15,930 nt of DNA from a bacterium (lineage in GTDB: Bacteria > Verrucomicrobiota > Verrucomicrobiia > Chthoniobacterales > Terrimicrobiaceae), in NCBI GenBank assembly GCA_009920585.1, contig RFZT01000022.1:1-15930 (forward strand), read 5' to 3'. This document shows, one piece after another, positions 1 to 6,279 of this stretch. Numbering within the stretch: position 1 is the stretch's first letter; each line of letters begins with the position of its first letter. The position numbers and the translations under genes are program-made. The notes beneath the pieces were generated by a model that did no database searches, was not told the origin of the DNA, and saw only the letters and a program-made list of their open reading frames with translations.

Positions 1-1445
1 GCTTTGTTGACGGTCTCTTGATACTCGCCTTCGGGAGTGGAGTCGGCGACGACGCCACCGCCGGATTGGACATACGCTTTGCCGTCCTTGAGCAACACGG
101 TGCGCAGCGCGATGCAGGAGTCGTGGTTGCCGTCGAAGCCGAAATACCCAACGGCGCCGGAGTAGGAACAGCGTTTGCTTTTTTCGAGTTCGTTCAGGAT
201 TTGCATGGCGCGGACTTTGGGCGCGCCGGAGACGGTTCCAGCCGGGAACGTAGCCCGCATCACATCAAAGGCCGAGCGTCCGCCAGCAAGTTGACCGGAG
301 ACGTGGGTGACAATGTGCATCACGTGGCTGTAGCGCTCGATGGTCATGAAGTCGCTCACCTTCACGCTGCCGTATTCGGCGATGCGACCGACATCGTTGC
401 GGGCGAGATCCACGAGCATGAGGTGCTCGGCGCGCTCCTTGGGATCGGCCATGAGGTCGTCGGCATTCGCATCATCTTCCTCCGGAGTGGCTCCACGGCG
501 GCGTGTGCCAGCGATCGGGCGGATCTCAACAAGGTCGCCGGTGAGGCGGACGTGGACTTCCGGCGAACTGCCCACGAGCGAGTATCCACCCGGACAGCGG
601 AGACAAAACATGTAGGGCGACGGATTCACAAAGCGCAGGGCGCGGTAGAGATCGAGTGCGTCGTCGTGAAATTCCGTTTCGAAACGCTGAGCGAGCACGA
701 TCTGGAAGATGTCGCCCGAGCGGATGTATTCATGAGCCTTGTGGACCATGGCGTGGTATTCCTCGCGGGTGGTATTCGAGGTCGAAGGCGCGGCGGCGGG
801 GGTGGATTCCGTGAAAATCGGCTCGAAGGCGATCGGCTTAGCTAGTGACTCGAGGACGCTGCGGATCCGCTCGCAGGCGGCATCGTAGGCGGCGGCGGGA
901 TTTTCTTTATCCGGAAACGCATTGACCACAATCCGAATTCGGCGGCGGCGGTGGTCGAAGGCGATAACCACTTCGGTGACCATGAAAAACATGTCCGGTA
1001 TGCCAAGCTCATCCTTCGGCGGGGCTGAGATCGTGGGCTCGAACCAACGGATGCAATCGTAACTCAGGTAGCCGACCGCGCCGCCGTGAAAGAGCGGCAG
1101 AGTGGGATCGGTCTCGGTGCGGTAGGGGGCCATCCACCTTTCAAGTTCATCGAGCGGATCGCGCTCCGCCTCGAATGTGCGGGAGGTGCCGTTTTCGGTA
1201 AGCGTGAGGGTTTTTCCTGTGGCGCTGAATGTGGCTCGCGCCCCGAATCCCAGAAACGAAAAGCGGCCGGTCTGGTCTTTTTGTTCGGCGGACTCGAGTA
1301 GAAAGGACGGCGCCTCTCCGCAAAGCTTCGCAAAGGCCGAGACCGGCGTGTCGCCATCAGCGACGATCTCGCAGGAAACTTGCAGCACGCGGGCCGTGGA
1401 CGCTTTTTCGATAAATGCGGCGCGCGTCGGGGTGACGGGAATCAT
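1..1445 (-). CDS. trpE: Anthranilate synthase component I (partial, C-terminus beyond left edge)
   Basis: Large subunit of anthranilate synthase, which with the TrpG glutaminase converts chorismate to anthranilate, the first committed step of tryptophan synthesis in the cytoplasm. Reading from the ATG at 1445, 481 residues are visible without a stop. The N-terminal half carries the LLES motif (residues 49-52) that in the family forms the tryptophan feedback site. The chorismate-binding half shows PIAGTRRRG (310-318), PKERAEHLMLVDLARND (335-351), AGTVSGAPK (402-410) and SGGGVVADSTPEGEY (461-475). The Ala in PIAGT favours TrpE over PabB, which normally has PIKGT. About 15-30 C-terminal residues are expected beyond the edge. 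The start codon overlaps the stop of the lemA-like gene (ATGA), so translation is probably coupled. No strong Shine-Dalgarno is seen. Identity is very secure; the feedback sensitivity is inferred. Confidence 0.96.
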   Translation of the reverse strand, partial: MIPVTPTRAAFIEKASTARVLQVSCEIVADGDTPVSAFAKLCGEAPSFLLESAEQKDQTGRFSFLGFGARATFSATGKTLTLTENGTSRTFEAERDPLDELERWMAPYRTETDPTLPLFHGGAVGYLSYDCIRWFEPTISAPPKDELGIPDMFFMVTEVVIAFDHRRRRIRIVVNAFPDKENPAAAYDAACERIRSVLESLAKPIAFEPIFTESTPAAAPSTSNTTREEYHAMVHKAHEYIRSGDIFQIVLAQRFETEFHDDALDLYRALRFVNPSPYMFCLRCPGGYSLVGSSPEVHVRLTGDLVEIRPIAGTRRRGATPEEDDANADDLMADPKERAEHLMLVDLARNDVGRIAEYGSVKVSDFMTIERYSHVMHIVTHVSGQLAGGRSAFDVMRATFPAGTVSGAPKVRAMQILNELEKSKRCSYSGAVGYFGFDGNHDSCIALRTVLLKDGKAYVQSGGGVVADSTPEGEYQETVNK

Positions 1446-1897
1446 GTGAAGGAGACTTTCGGAGCCTGCCTCTCCGCGGCGCTATCCACTTGGAAAAGCT
1501 CAGCCGCTGCAAATTGGAAAAGACCCGCAATGAGATTCGTCGGGAAAAGCTCGCGCTTCGTATTGTAGGTCATCACCGAGTCATTGTAGGCCTGACGGGC
1601 AAAGGCGACCTTGTTCTCAGTGGAGGTCAGCTCCTCGGTGAGTTGCATCATGTTTTGATTCGCCTTCAAGTCGGGATAGGCTTCGGCGACGACCATTAAG
1701 CGACTGAGGGCTCCGCTGAGCCCGGCTTCGGCTCCACCCAGTTCCCGCATCGCTTGTGGATCGCCCGGATTTGCAGCGGCACGACCACCGGCGGACTGCG
1801 CCGCATTACGAGCCTGGATGACGGCTTCGAGTGTCGAACTCTCGTGATAACCACGAGTGCTATCAATAAGGCTCCCATCCATTGACTTTGCCGTCAC
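1442..1897 (-). CDS. LemA family protein, N-terminally truncated (probable deletion/frameshift)
   Basis: The C-terminal two thirds match the LemA family clearly: HESSTLEAVIQARNAA (18-33), then AEAYPDLKANQNMMQLTEELTSTENKVAFARQAYND (about 71-106) and a FPTNLIAG...AELF...ERQAPKVSF end. LemA proteins are membrane-anchored helical bundles of poorly known function. The usual N-terminal membrane helix and the following segment (typically ending DLIPNLVETVKGYAAHE) are missing; 151 residues compares with roughly 185-200 for the family. In this frame the protein opens with an unrelated hydrophilic stretch (TAKSMDGSLIDSTR). A hydrophobic start, MGALLIALVVI, occurs in another frame from the ATG at 1878. 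This suggests an internal deletion that also shifted the frame. The GTG at 1897 has a good GGAGG at 1902-1906. It could be a pseudogene, a soluble variant, or an assembly error. Confidence 0.72.
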   Translation of the reverse strand: MTAKSMDGSLIDSTRGYHESSTLEAVIQARNAAQSAGGRAAANPGDPQAMRELGGAEAGLSGALSRLMVVAEAYPDLKANQNMMQLTEELTSTENKVAFARQAYNDSVMTYNTKRELFPTNLIAGLFQFAAAELFQVDSAAERQAPKVSFT

Positions 1898-2004
1898 CCC
1901 ACCCTCCGTGCAACTTCAAAAAAGCCGATCTCACGGCGGGGCTTGTGCCTAATACGAGTTCCCGCTTGTGCCTTGGCCTCAACAGGAATAGGGTAAGCAC
2001 GTAA

Positions 2005-2838
2005 ATGATGGCCCAGCGGAGTCCAGAAAATGAAGGCCCTCTCACCTGGATTGGGAATTTTCCTGTCTATGTGAGCACGGCGCTCGCGGGAGTGCATGGC
2101 CTTACGCTCATCCTTACCGCTGTGGCGATGGCGGCAGGAGCAGAAGGGTTTTTGCAAGCGTTCGTCTTCTCCAGCCAAGCCGTCACGAAGGACTACAGTC
2201 TTTGGCAGACCTGCACCTACGCGTTTGTGCATCGCCCGTCCTATTGGCTCTTGCTCGTGGAGCTTTACCTGCTTGTGGCTTTTGGAAAGGAAATCGAAAC
2301 GTATCTCGGTCGGAAGTCCTTCGTTAAACTCTATGCCGGTCTACTGATCACTCCGCCTCTGGTGTTGGCTGCAGCAAGTTGGGCGGGTTGGCCGTCGATT
2401 TACTGGGGATCGAGCGCGCTTCACTTTGGCATTTTCGTCGCTTTCGCGCTCCTTTATCCGACGGCGGAGATTCTTTTCAGTATTCAGGCACGCTGGGTGG
2501 CGCTCGCCCTCCTGGCGATTAACTCGCTCCAATGCCTCGCCCTTGCGGACTACACCTCCCTCACCGCGCTGGGCGTGGATTGCATCTTTGCGTGCTTGAT
2601 TGTCGGCTACTTCCAAGGCCGCTTCGATCGCCCGGAACGACCCGTAACCTCGAAGGTTTCCCCGATTCGTAAATATGCACCACGTCAGATCGAGACCACG
2701 GATGATGATGCCGTCATATCCATCGACCCGATCCTGGAAAAAATTTCCTGCAACGGCATGGGGAGCCTCAATGCGAGAGAACGCGCGCTTTTAGAAAAAG
2801 CCCGCGCCCAACTCATCGCTAAGGATGCAGAACACTAA
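2005..2838 (+). CDS. Rhomboid-like membrane protein, probably proteolytically inactive, with DUF6576-like tail
   Basis: A 277-residue polytopic membrane protein with about six hydrophobic segments (about 25-48, 80-94, 110-128, 136-152, 161-180, 187-203). The layout follows rhomboid intramembrane proteases: a WQTCTYAFVHRP stretch with His76, then FGKEIETYLGRKSFVKLY (93-110), and a GSSA at 135-138 where rhomboids have GxSG. In the last membrane segment, where the catalytic histidine is expected, the sequence reads ALGVDCIFACL, with Asp192 aligned instead of His. The serine-histidine dyad is therefore incomplete. The cytoplasmic C-terminus (about 238-272, DPILEKIS..GMGSLNARERALLEKAR) matches the short DUF6576 tail common on bacterial rhomboids. 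It heads a five-gene run whose next ATG overlaps this stop (TAATG). Two ATGs lie in tandem; 2008 is also possible. The family call is good; the lack of activity is inferred. Confidence 0.75.
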   Translation: MMAQRSPENEGPLTWIGNFPVYVSTALAGVHGLTLILTAVAMAAGAEGFLQAFVFSSQAVTKDYSLWQTCTYAFVHRPSYWLLLVELYLLVAFGKEIETYLGRKSFVKLYAGLLITPPLVLAAASWAGWPSIYWGSSALHFGIFVAFALLYPTAEILFSIQARWVALALLAINSLQCLALADYTSLTALGVDCIFACLIVGYFQGRFDRPERPVTSKVSPIRKYAPRQIETTDDDAVISIDPILEKISCNGMGSLNARERALLEKARAQLIAKDAEH

Positions 2839-3539
2839 TGACCGATTCTGACGACCATCCGGGAGCAAACGGAATCCACCTCAAAGACCCGTGCTACGTC
2901 ACGGCAGTTTCGCATTTTTATCGAGGCGAACTCGGCCGCATCATGGTCTGGAGGCAGCGCCTCGACGTGACGACAACGTGGGCGATCACAACCAGCACCA
3001 CAATCATCGGCGTTGCTTTTTCGATCCGTGATGTGCCGCATATCATTTTCTTTTTTAATCTCGCGCTGGTCTGGATCATGCTTTGGATCGAGGCGCGACG
3101 CTACCGATTCTACGATGCGTTTCGCGGGCGCGTGCGCATGCTGGAGGCTCACTTTCTGGTTCCAATGATTTTGCAAACCGCAAAGATTCTCGACGGCGAG
3201 TGGCGGCGTCTGGTCTGCGAGGATCTGATTTTACCCTCCTTCAAGATCAGCAAGATCGAGGCCGTCGCGCGCCGCATGAAGCGCAACTACGTGTTCATTT
3301 TTGGAATCATCCTCGTGGCATGGACGCTGAAGATTTTCATGCATGCGAAGTCCCCGATCCGATCCTTCAGCGACTTTTATGCTGCGCTGGCGGTCGAGCA
3401 CCTGCCCTCATGGCTCGCCTTCGTGGTGTATTTCGGAACGATCCTTGTGGTATTTGGCCTGATCATTTTTGTGGCGCGGACCTCGACCGAGGAAATTAAC
3501 GAATTCGGAAATACCAACAACTCCTTGTGGAAAATCTAG
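2838..3539 (+). CDS. DUF2270 family integral membrane protein
   Basis: A 233-residue membrane protein of unknown function. Hallmarks of the DUF2270 family are visible in order: HFYRGELGR..VWRQRLDVTTTWAITT (26-52), a hydrophobic pair of helices (about 48-62 and 68-84), the signature IEARRYRFYDAFRGRVRMLE (84-103), then FKISKIEAVARRMKRNYVFIFGIILVAWTLKIF (about 154-187) with a third helix, and a fourth helix near 204-228. The basic signature between helices two and three presumably lies in the cytoplasm. The ATG shares a base with the preceding stop, and the end overlaps mazG by 13 bases, so it is expressed with the rhomboid-like protein and MazG. No catalytic motif is recognisable and no function should be assigned. 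Confidence 0.8.
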   Translation: MTDSDDHPGANGIHLKDPCYVTAVSHFYRGELGRIMVWRQRLDVTTTWAITTSTTIIGVAFSIRDVPHIIFFFNLALVWIMLWIEARRYRFYDAFRGRVRMLEAHFLVPMILQTAKILDGEWRRLVCEDLILPSFKISKIEAVARRMKRNYVFIFGIILVAWTLKIFMHAKSPIRSFSDFYAALAVEHLPSWLAFVVYFGTILVVFGLIIFVARTSTEEINEFGNTNNSLWKI

Positions 3540-4300
3540 ACACCATCTCACAATTGAAGGAAATCGTAGCCCGCCTCCGCGCTCCCGACGGATGCCCTTG
3601 GGATCGCGAGCAGACCCATTCCAGCCTACGCGCTGGCTTGATCGAAGAATGCTACGAAGTCGTGGATGCCATCGAGCGGGCGGATGACACCAACTTGCGG
3701 GAAGAACTCGGCGACCTGCTTCTGAACATTGTCATGCATGCGCAAATGGCTGGGGAAAGAGGGGCTTTTTCTCTCGAGGACATCGCCGCCACCGTGGGGG
3801 AGAAGATGGTCCGCCGTCATCCCCACGTTTTTGGCGACAAATCCGCCAACGACAGTCAAGAAGTCCTCCGCCAGTGGGACGCCATCAAGAGGCAGGAAAA
3901 AGGCGGAACATCCGGCATCCTTGACGGACTCACCACCGCGCTTCCGGCCCTCCTTCGCGCTCAGAATGCGCAGAAGAAAGTCAGCCGCGTGGGATTTGAC
4001 TGGCCGGATGCGGAACCCGTCTTTGCCAAGATGGCTGAGGAAACCGCCGAAATCCGAGAGGCGATTCAGGCCTCGGACTCCGCCGCGACCGAAGCCGAGG
4101 TCGGCGACTTGCTTTTCACCGCCGTCAATCTCGCTCGCAAGCTCGGCGTCGATGCCGAGACCGCCCTCAACGGATCCACGAACCGCTTTATCAGCCGCTT
4201 CCAGGCCGTCGAGCGAGAACTCCAATCCAGCGGACGCGAAGTCGCGGGCACCCCGCTTGAGGAACTCGACCGCATTTGGGACAAAGTGAAAAAGGGATGA
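3527..4300 (+). CDS. mazG: Nucleoside triphosphate pyrophosphohydrolase MazG
   Basis: Cytoplasmic house-cleaning enzyme that hydrolyses (d)NTPs to NMP and pyrophosphate. The 257-residue length and two tandem MazG domains match the typical bacterial protein. The opening LKEIVARLRAPDGCPWDREQTHSSLR (10-35) is diagnostic. The first domain carries the Mg-binding EExxE...EExxD pattern (E40, E41, E44; E59, E60, D63). The second carries EETAEIREAI and a later EVGDLLFTAVNLARKLG. RRHPHVFG and RQWDAIKRQEK are also family signatures. The GTG start lies inside the end of the DUF2270 gene (13-base overlap) and the stop overlaps the next ATG (ATGA), so expression looks translationally coupled. A TTG at 3554 is a possible but less attractive start. 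Nothing looks broken. Confidence 0.95.
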   Translation: MENLDTISQLKEIVARLRAPDGCPWDREQTHSSLRAGLIEECYEVVDAIERADDTNLREELGDLLLNIVMHAQMAGERGAFSLEDIAATVGEKMVRRHPHVFGDKSANDSQEVLRQWDAIKRQEKGGTSGILDGLTTALPALLRAQNAQKKVSRVGFDWPDAEPVFAKMAEETAEIREAIQASDSAATEAEVGDLLFTAVNLARKLGVDAETALNGSTNRFISRFQAVERELQSSGREVAGTPLEELDRIWDKVKKG

Positions 4301-5295
4301 GTCTGGCCGTTCTCAACCCCGGCGGGCGAGACCGGCAACAGTCTTATCTCGCTGGCCCTGGAAGACCCGAGGACACCATTCGACCGCCCATCGGAGTCCA
4401 TGCTTACGCCGCTTGCTGCAAAGGCGGAATCTACCGCGAGGCGAAAGCCATCCCCACCAGCGTCCAGAACACCCTACTCCTTCTCACCAAAAACAATCTC
4501 CGTCGCGCACTGGCTTCGCTCCGATATCTGGCAGCGCGGGGCGTATCCGTGCGGGTCGCCTTCCGCGATTCCCGCGAACAAGATATTGCCGAACTCTTGG
4601 GTGACGTTAGTCGTTATGAGCTTTTTTGTGAAATTTGCCGTGAGGCAACGAGAGCGATTGCCAATACCCCGCTCATGGCAGCCCTCTTGAAAGCGGCTGG
4701 GGCCACGGACGCCCGAGTGATCCCGCCGCCGTGTCCGATTGATTTCCCCGAATGGGATTTCAGCCAACCCCTCGAAAAACGACGTGGGATTTTTATCGGC
4801 ACGCAAAGCTTTTCGGATACCTCAAAGCACCACGCCACCGCTCTGATGCTCGCGAATCGCATTTCCATCGAGCTCGCCTGCCCGCTAGCCGTCCTTAATT
4901 CGGAAGGCCGACAAGGTGGGATGATTTTAAAAAGCATCCAAAAAACCAACCCTCTCTTTTTCATTGTCGAGGGCCCATTAGATTACCCCGATTTTTTGCG
5001 CTTGATGGCCTTGCACCGCATCGTTTGGCATTTGGATACGGACGATGACAACATCGCCACCGCCGCCCTGCTCTGCCGGATGCCTTGCGTAGGTGGCACG
5101 GGAATGATTGCACGGACGGCCTTCCCAAAACTCTCTGCTCCGGCAACTCTTGAGAAAATGGAGGCCGCCGCCCTCACCCTGCTCACACGCGATACATCTT
5201 GGGAAAAAGCGGTGAACGACTCTCAATCGCGAGCAACGGAATCGCTTTCCTTCGCCATTACTGCTTCACTCCTTCAATCCAACCCGAGCCAATGA
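4297..5295 (+). CDS. Putative glycosyltransferase (GT-B-like), family not firmly recognised
   Basis: A 332-residue cytoplasmic-type protein without membrane segments. The ATG at 4297 was chosen because it overlaps the mazG stop (ATGA) and gives a sensible N-terminus, LAVLNPGGRDRQQSY; a reading from 4276 would lie inside mazG. HAYAACCKGGIY (about 35-46) resembles the N-terminal loop of a conserved bacterial glycosyltransferase-like family. A middle segment (RRGIFIGTQSF, about 160-170) resembles the linker and second Rossmann domain of GT-B enzymes. An acidic patch, HLDTDDDNIATAALLCRMPCVGGTG (about 246-270), resembles the nucleotide-sugar binding region, where acidic residues and a glycine-rich loop contact UDP or GDP sugars. 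The next gene is a clear GT2 transferase, starting in an ATGA overlap, which supports a role in surface glycan or LPS assembly. Donor and acceptor are unknown. Confidence 0.55.
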   Translation: MSLAVLNPGGRDRQQSYLAGPGRPEDTIRPPIGVHAYAACCKGGIYREAKAIPTSVQNTLLLLTKNNLRRALASLRYLAARGVSVRVAFRDSREQDIAELLGDVSRYELFCEICREATRAIANTPLMAALLKAAGATDARVIPPPCPIDFPEWDFSQPLEKRRGIFIGTQSFSDTSKHHATALMLANRISIELACPLAVLNSEGRQGGMILKSIQKTNPLFFIVEGPLDYPDFLRLMALHRIVWHLDTDDDNIATAALLCRMPCVGGTGMIARTAFPKLSAPATLEKMEAAALTLLTRDTSWEKAVNDSQSRATESLSFAITASLLQSNPSQ

Positions 5296-6068
5296 ATACC
5301 AAGACGGGGATTACCGCATTTCTAGTTTGCATGAACGAGGCCTCTATCATGGAGCGCTGTCTCGCAAGCCTCGATTGGTGCGACGAGATCGTGGTGGTGG
5401 ACTCGGGTTCGACCGACTCCACGCTGGAGATTTGCAGAAAGCATAACGCAAAAATATTTCATCGCGATTGGACGGGATTCGTGGATCAAAAAGCTCACGC
5501 CCTTACGCACTGCACCCAACCTTGGATTTTGAATTTGGACGCCGACGAAGAGGTGTCCCCCGAACTTCGCGCCGAAATCGAAGCCATGCTCGAGCGTGAT
5601 GCAAACGGCCGTGTGCAGGAGGACGGATTTGAATTGCTTCGGGTGGTTTTTTACCTTGGCCGGTGGTGGCGAAAGGGTGGTTGGCATCCTGAGCGCCGGC
5701 TTCGCTTGGCCCGCCGAGAGCGGGTGACCTGGCACGGGGAAGAACCCCACGAACACGCGAAGGTTCCCGGTCCCGTGGGCCGAATGCTCGGCGAGTTGCG
5801 CCACTTCACCTACATCGACATCTCTGATCATATTAGGCGGCTCGACTCCCACTCCACGGCCGCAGCGCTCGCCCTACACAAGAAGGGAAAACGGGCGGGC
5901 ATTGTGGATCTTTTTCTCAAACCGAAGGCCCGCTTTTACAAGTTCTACATCCTCCGCCGGGGCTATAGGGAAGGCCTTCCCGGCATTCTCGTGGGTGGAA
6001 TGGAAGCCATTTACGTTTACCTGAAATACTTCAAGCTCTGGGCGCTGGATCGCAGCAACCGCCGCTAA
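5292..6068 (+). CDS. Glycosyltransferase family 2, KdtX/WaaE-like (LPS core type)
   Basis: A 258-residue inverting GT2 enzyme, GT-A fold. The N-terminus ITAFLVCMNEASIMERCLASL (7-27) is the typical nucleotide-binding start. DEIVVVDSGSTDSTLEIC (31-48) and WILNLDADEEVS (78-89) give the acidic metal/nucleotide site (D37, D83, D85, E86). The DSGSTD form and the later GGWHPERRLRLARRE..WHGEEPHEH block are characteristic of KdtX/WaaE-type enzymes, which add a sugar to the LPS inner core on the cytoplasmic face of the inner membrane. The basic C-terminus (KFYILRRGYREG...VYLKYFKLWALDR) may bind membrane. The ATG at 5292 overlaps the upstream stop; the upstream in-frame extension lies inside the previous gene. 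It is the last gene of the run, followed by a possible weak terminator. The exact sugar is inferred only by similarity. Confidence 0.85.
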   Translation: MNTKTGITAFLVCMNEASIMERCLASLDWCDEIVVVDSGSTDSTLEICRKHNAKIFHRDWTGFVDQKAHALTHCTQPWILNLDADEEVSPELRAEIEAMLERDANGRVQEDGFELLRVVFYLGRWWRKGGWHPERRLRLARRERVTWHGEEPHEHAKVPGPVGRMLGELRHFTYIDISDHIRRLDSHSTAAALALHKKGKRAGIVDLFLKPKARFYKFYILRRGYREGLPGILVGGMEAIYVYLKYFKLWALDRSNRR

Positions 6069-6071
6069 ACA

Positions 6072-6091
6072 CTCCCGCTTTTCGTCGGGAG
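6072..6091 (+). terminator. Possible weak intrinsic terminator after the GT2 gene
   Basis: Four bases after the GT2 stop there is a 6-bp stem, CTCCCG at 6072-6077 with CGGGAG at 6086-6091, around an 8-base loop. The downstream sequence (6101-6113) is T-rich but begins ten bases after the stem and is interrupted, so it is not a textbook U-run. The position at the end of a five-gene run supports a terminator; the tail argues against an efficient one. Confidence 0.35.
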
Positions 6092-6112
6092 GTGAGAACC
6101 CTATTTGATTTT

Positions 6113-6126
6113 GTGTCACTCGACAC
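6113..6126 (+). repeat. Short inverted repeat
   Basis: GTGTC at 6113-6117 and GACAC at 6122-6126 form a perfect 5-bp stem around a 4-base loop (ACTC). It is one of several stems in the 211-base gap before the kinase cassette. Alone it is close to what chance allows; it is listed because it adds to the structured stretch. Confidence 0.3.
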
Positions 6127-6172
6127 GACCAGTGGTTCTATGCCCATCCCTCATCGCCGTGAGAGATCAATT

Positions 6173-6243
6173 TCTTCCGGGGAAGAGCAGGGTTTCCAGC
6201 AGCACACCCGCTGCTGGAGGCCCTGCGTGGGGGATTCGCCCCA
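6173..6243 (+). promoter_or_regulatory. Cluster of three adjoining hairpins in the leader of the kinase cassette
   Basis: Three stems follow one another almost without spacers. First, TCTTCC (6173-6178) and GGAAGA (6181-6186), a near-palindrome with a two-base centre. Second and strongest, 6187-6203 pairs with 6210-6226: a 17-bp stem with only two G-T (G-U in RNA) pairs and a six-base loop, ACACCC. Third, TGGGG (6228-6232) with CCCCA (6239-6243). No U-run follows the strong stem, so it is not an intrinsic terminator. It ends 37 bases before the kinase ATG at 6280 and so could sit in the 5' leader. The rest of 6069-6279 shows no convincing gene and no clear promoter. The match to any known riboswitch class is not apparent. 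Structure is seen directly; function is unknown. Confidence 0.55.
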
Positions 6244-6279
6244 TTGTTGGCGGAAAGCACCTGATCTAACTATGCACCG

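Noticed and set aside
18..845. Long plus-strand open frame (275 codons) over the trpE region
   Set aside because: It lies antisense to trpE, whose motifs are unmistakable; its translation is low complexity and resembles no family.
3626..4225. 199-codon minus-strand open frame
   Set aside because: It is antisense to the fully conserved mazG; a product of GC-rich codon usage.
6173..6243. Known riboswitch (c-di-GMP, SAM) or small SRP RNA
   Set aside because: None of the conserved loop sequences of these classes could be found; only the stems are clear.
6245..6273. Sigma-70-like promoter TTGTTG-N17-TAACTA before the kinase
   Set aside because: Spacing is ideal but only about half or fewer of the bases match the consensus in each box, which is not above chance.
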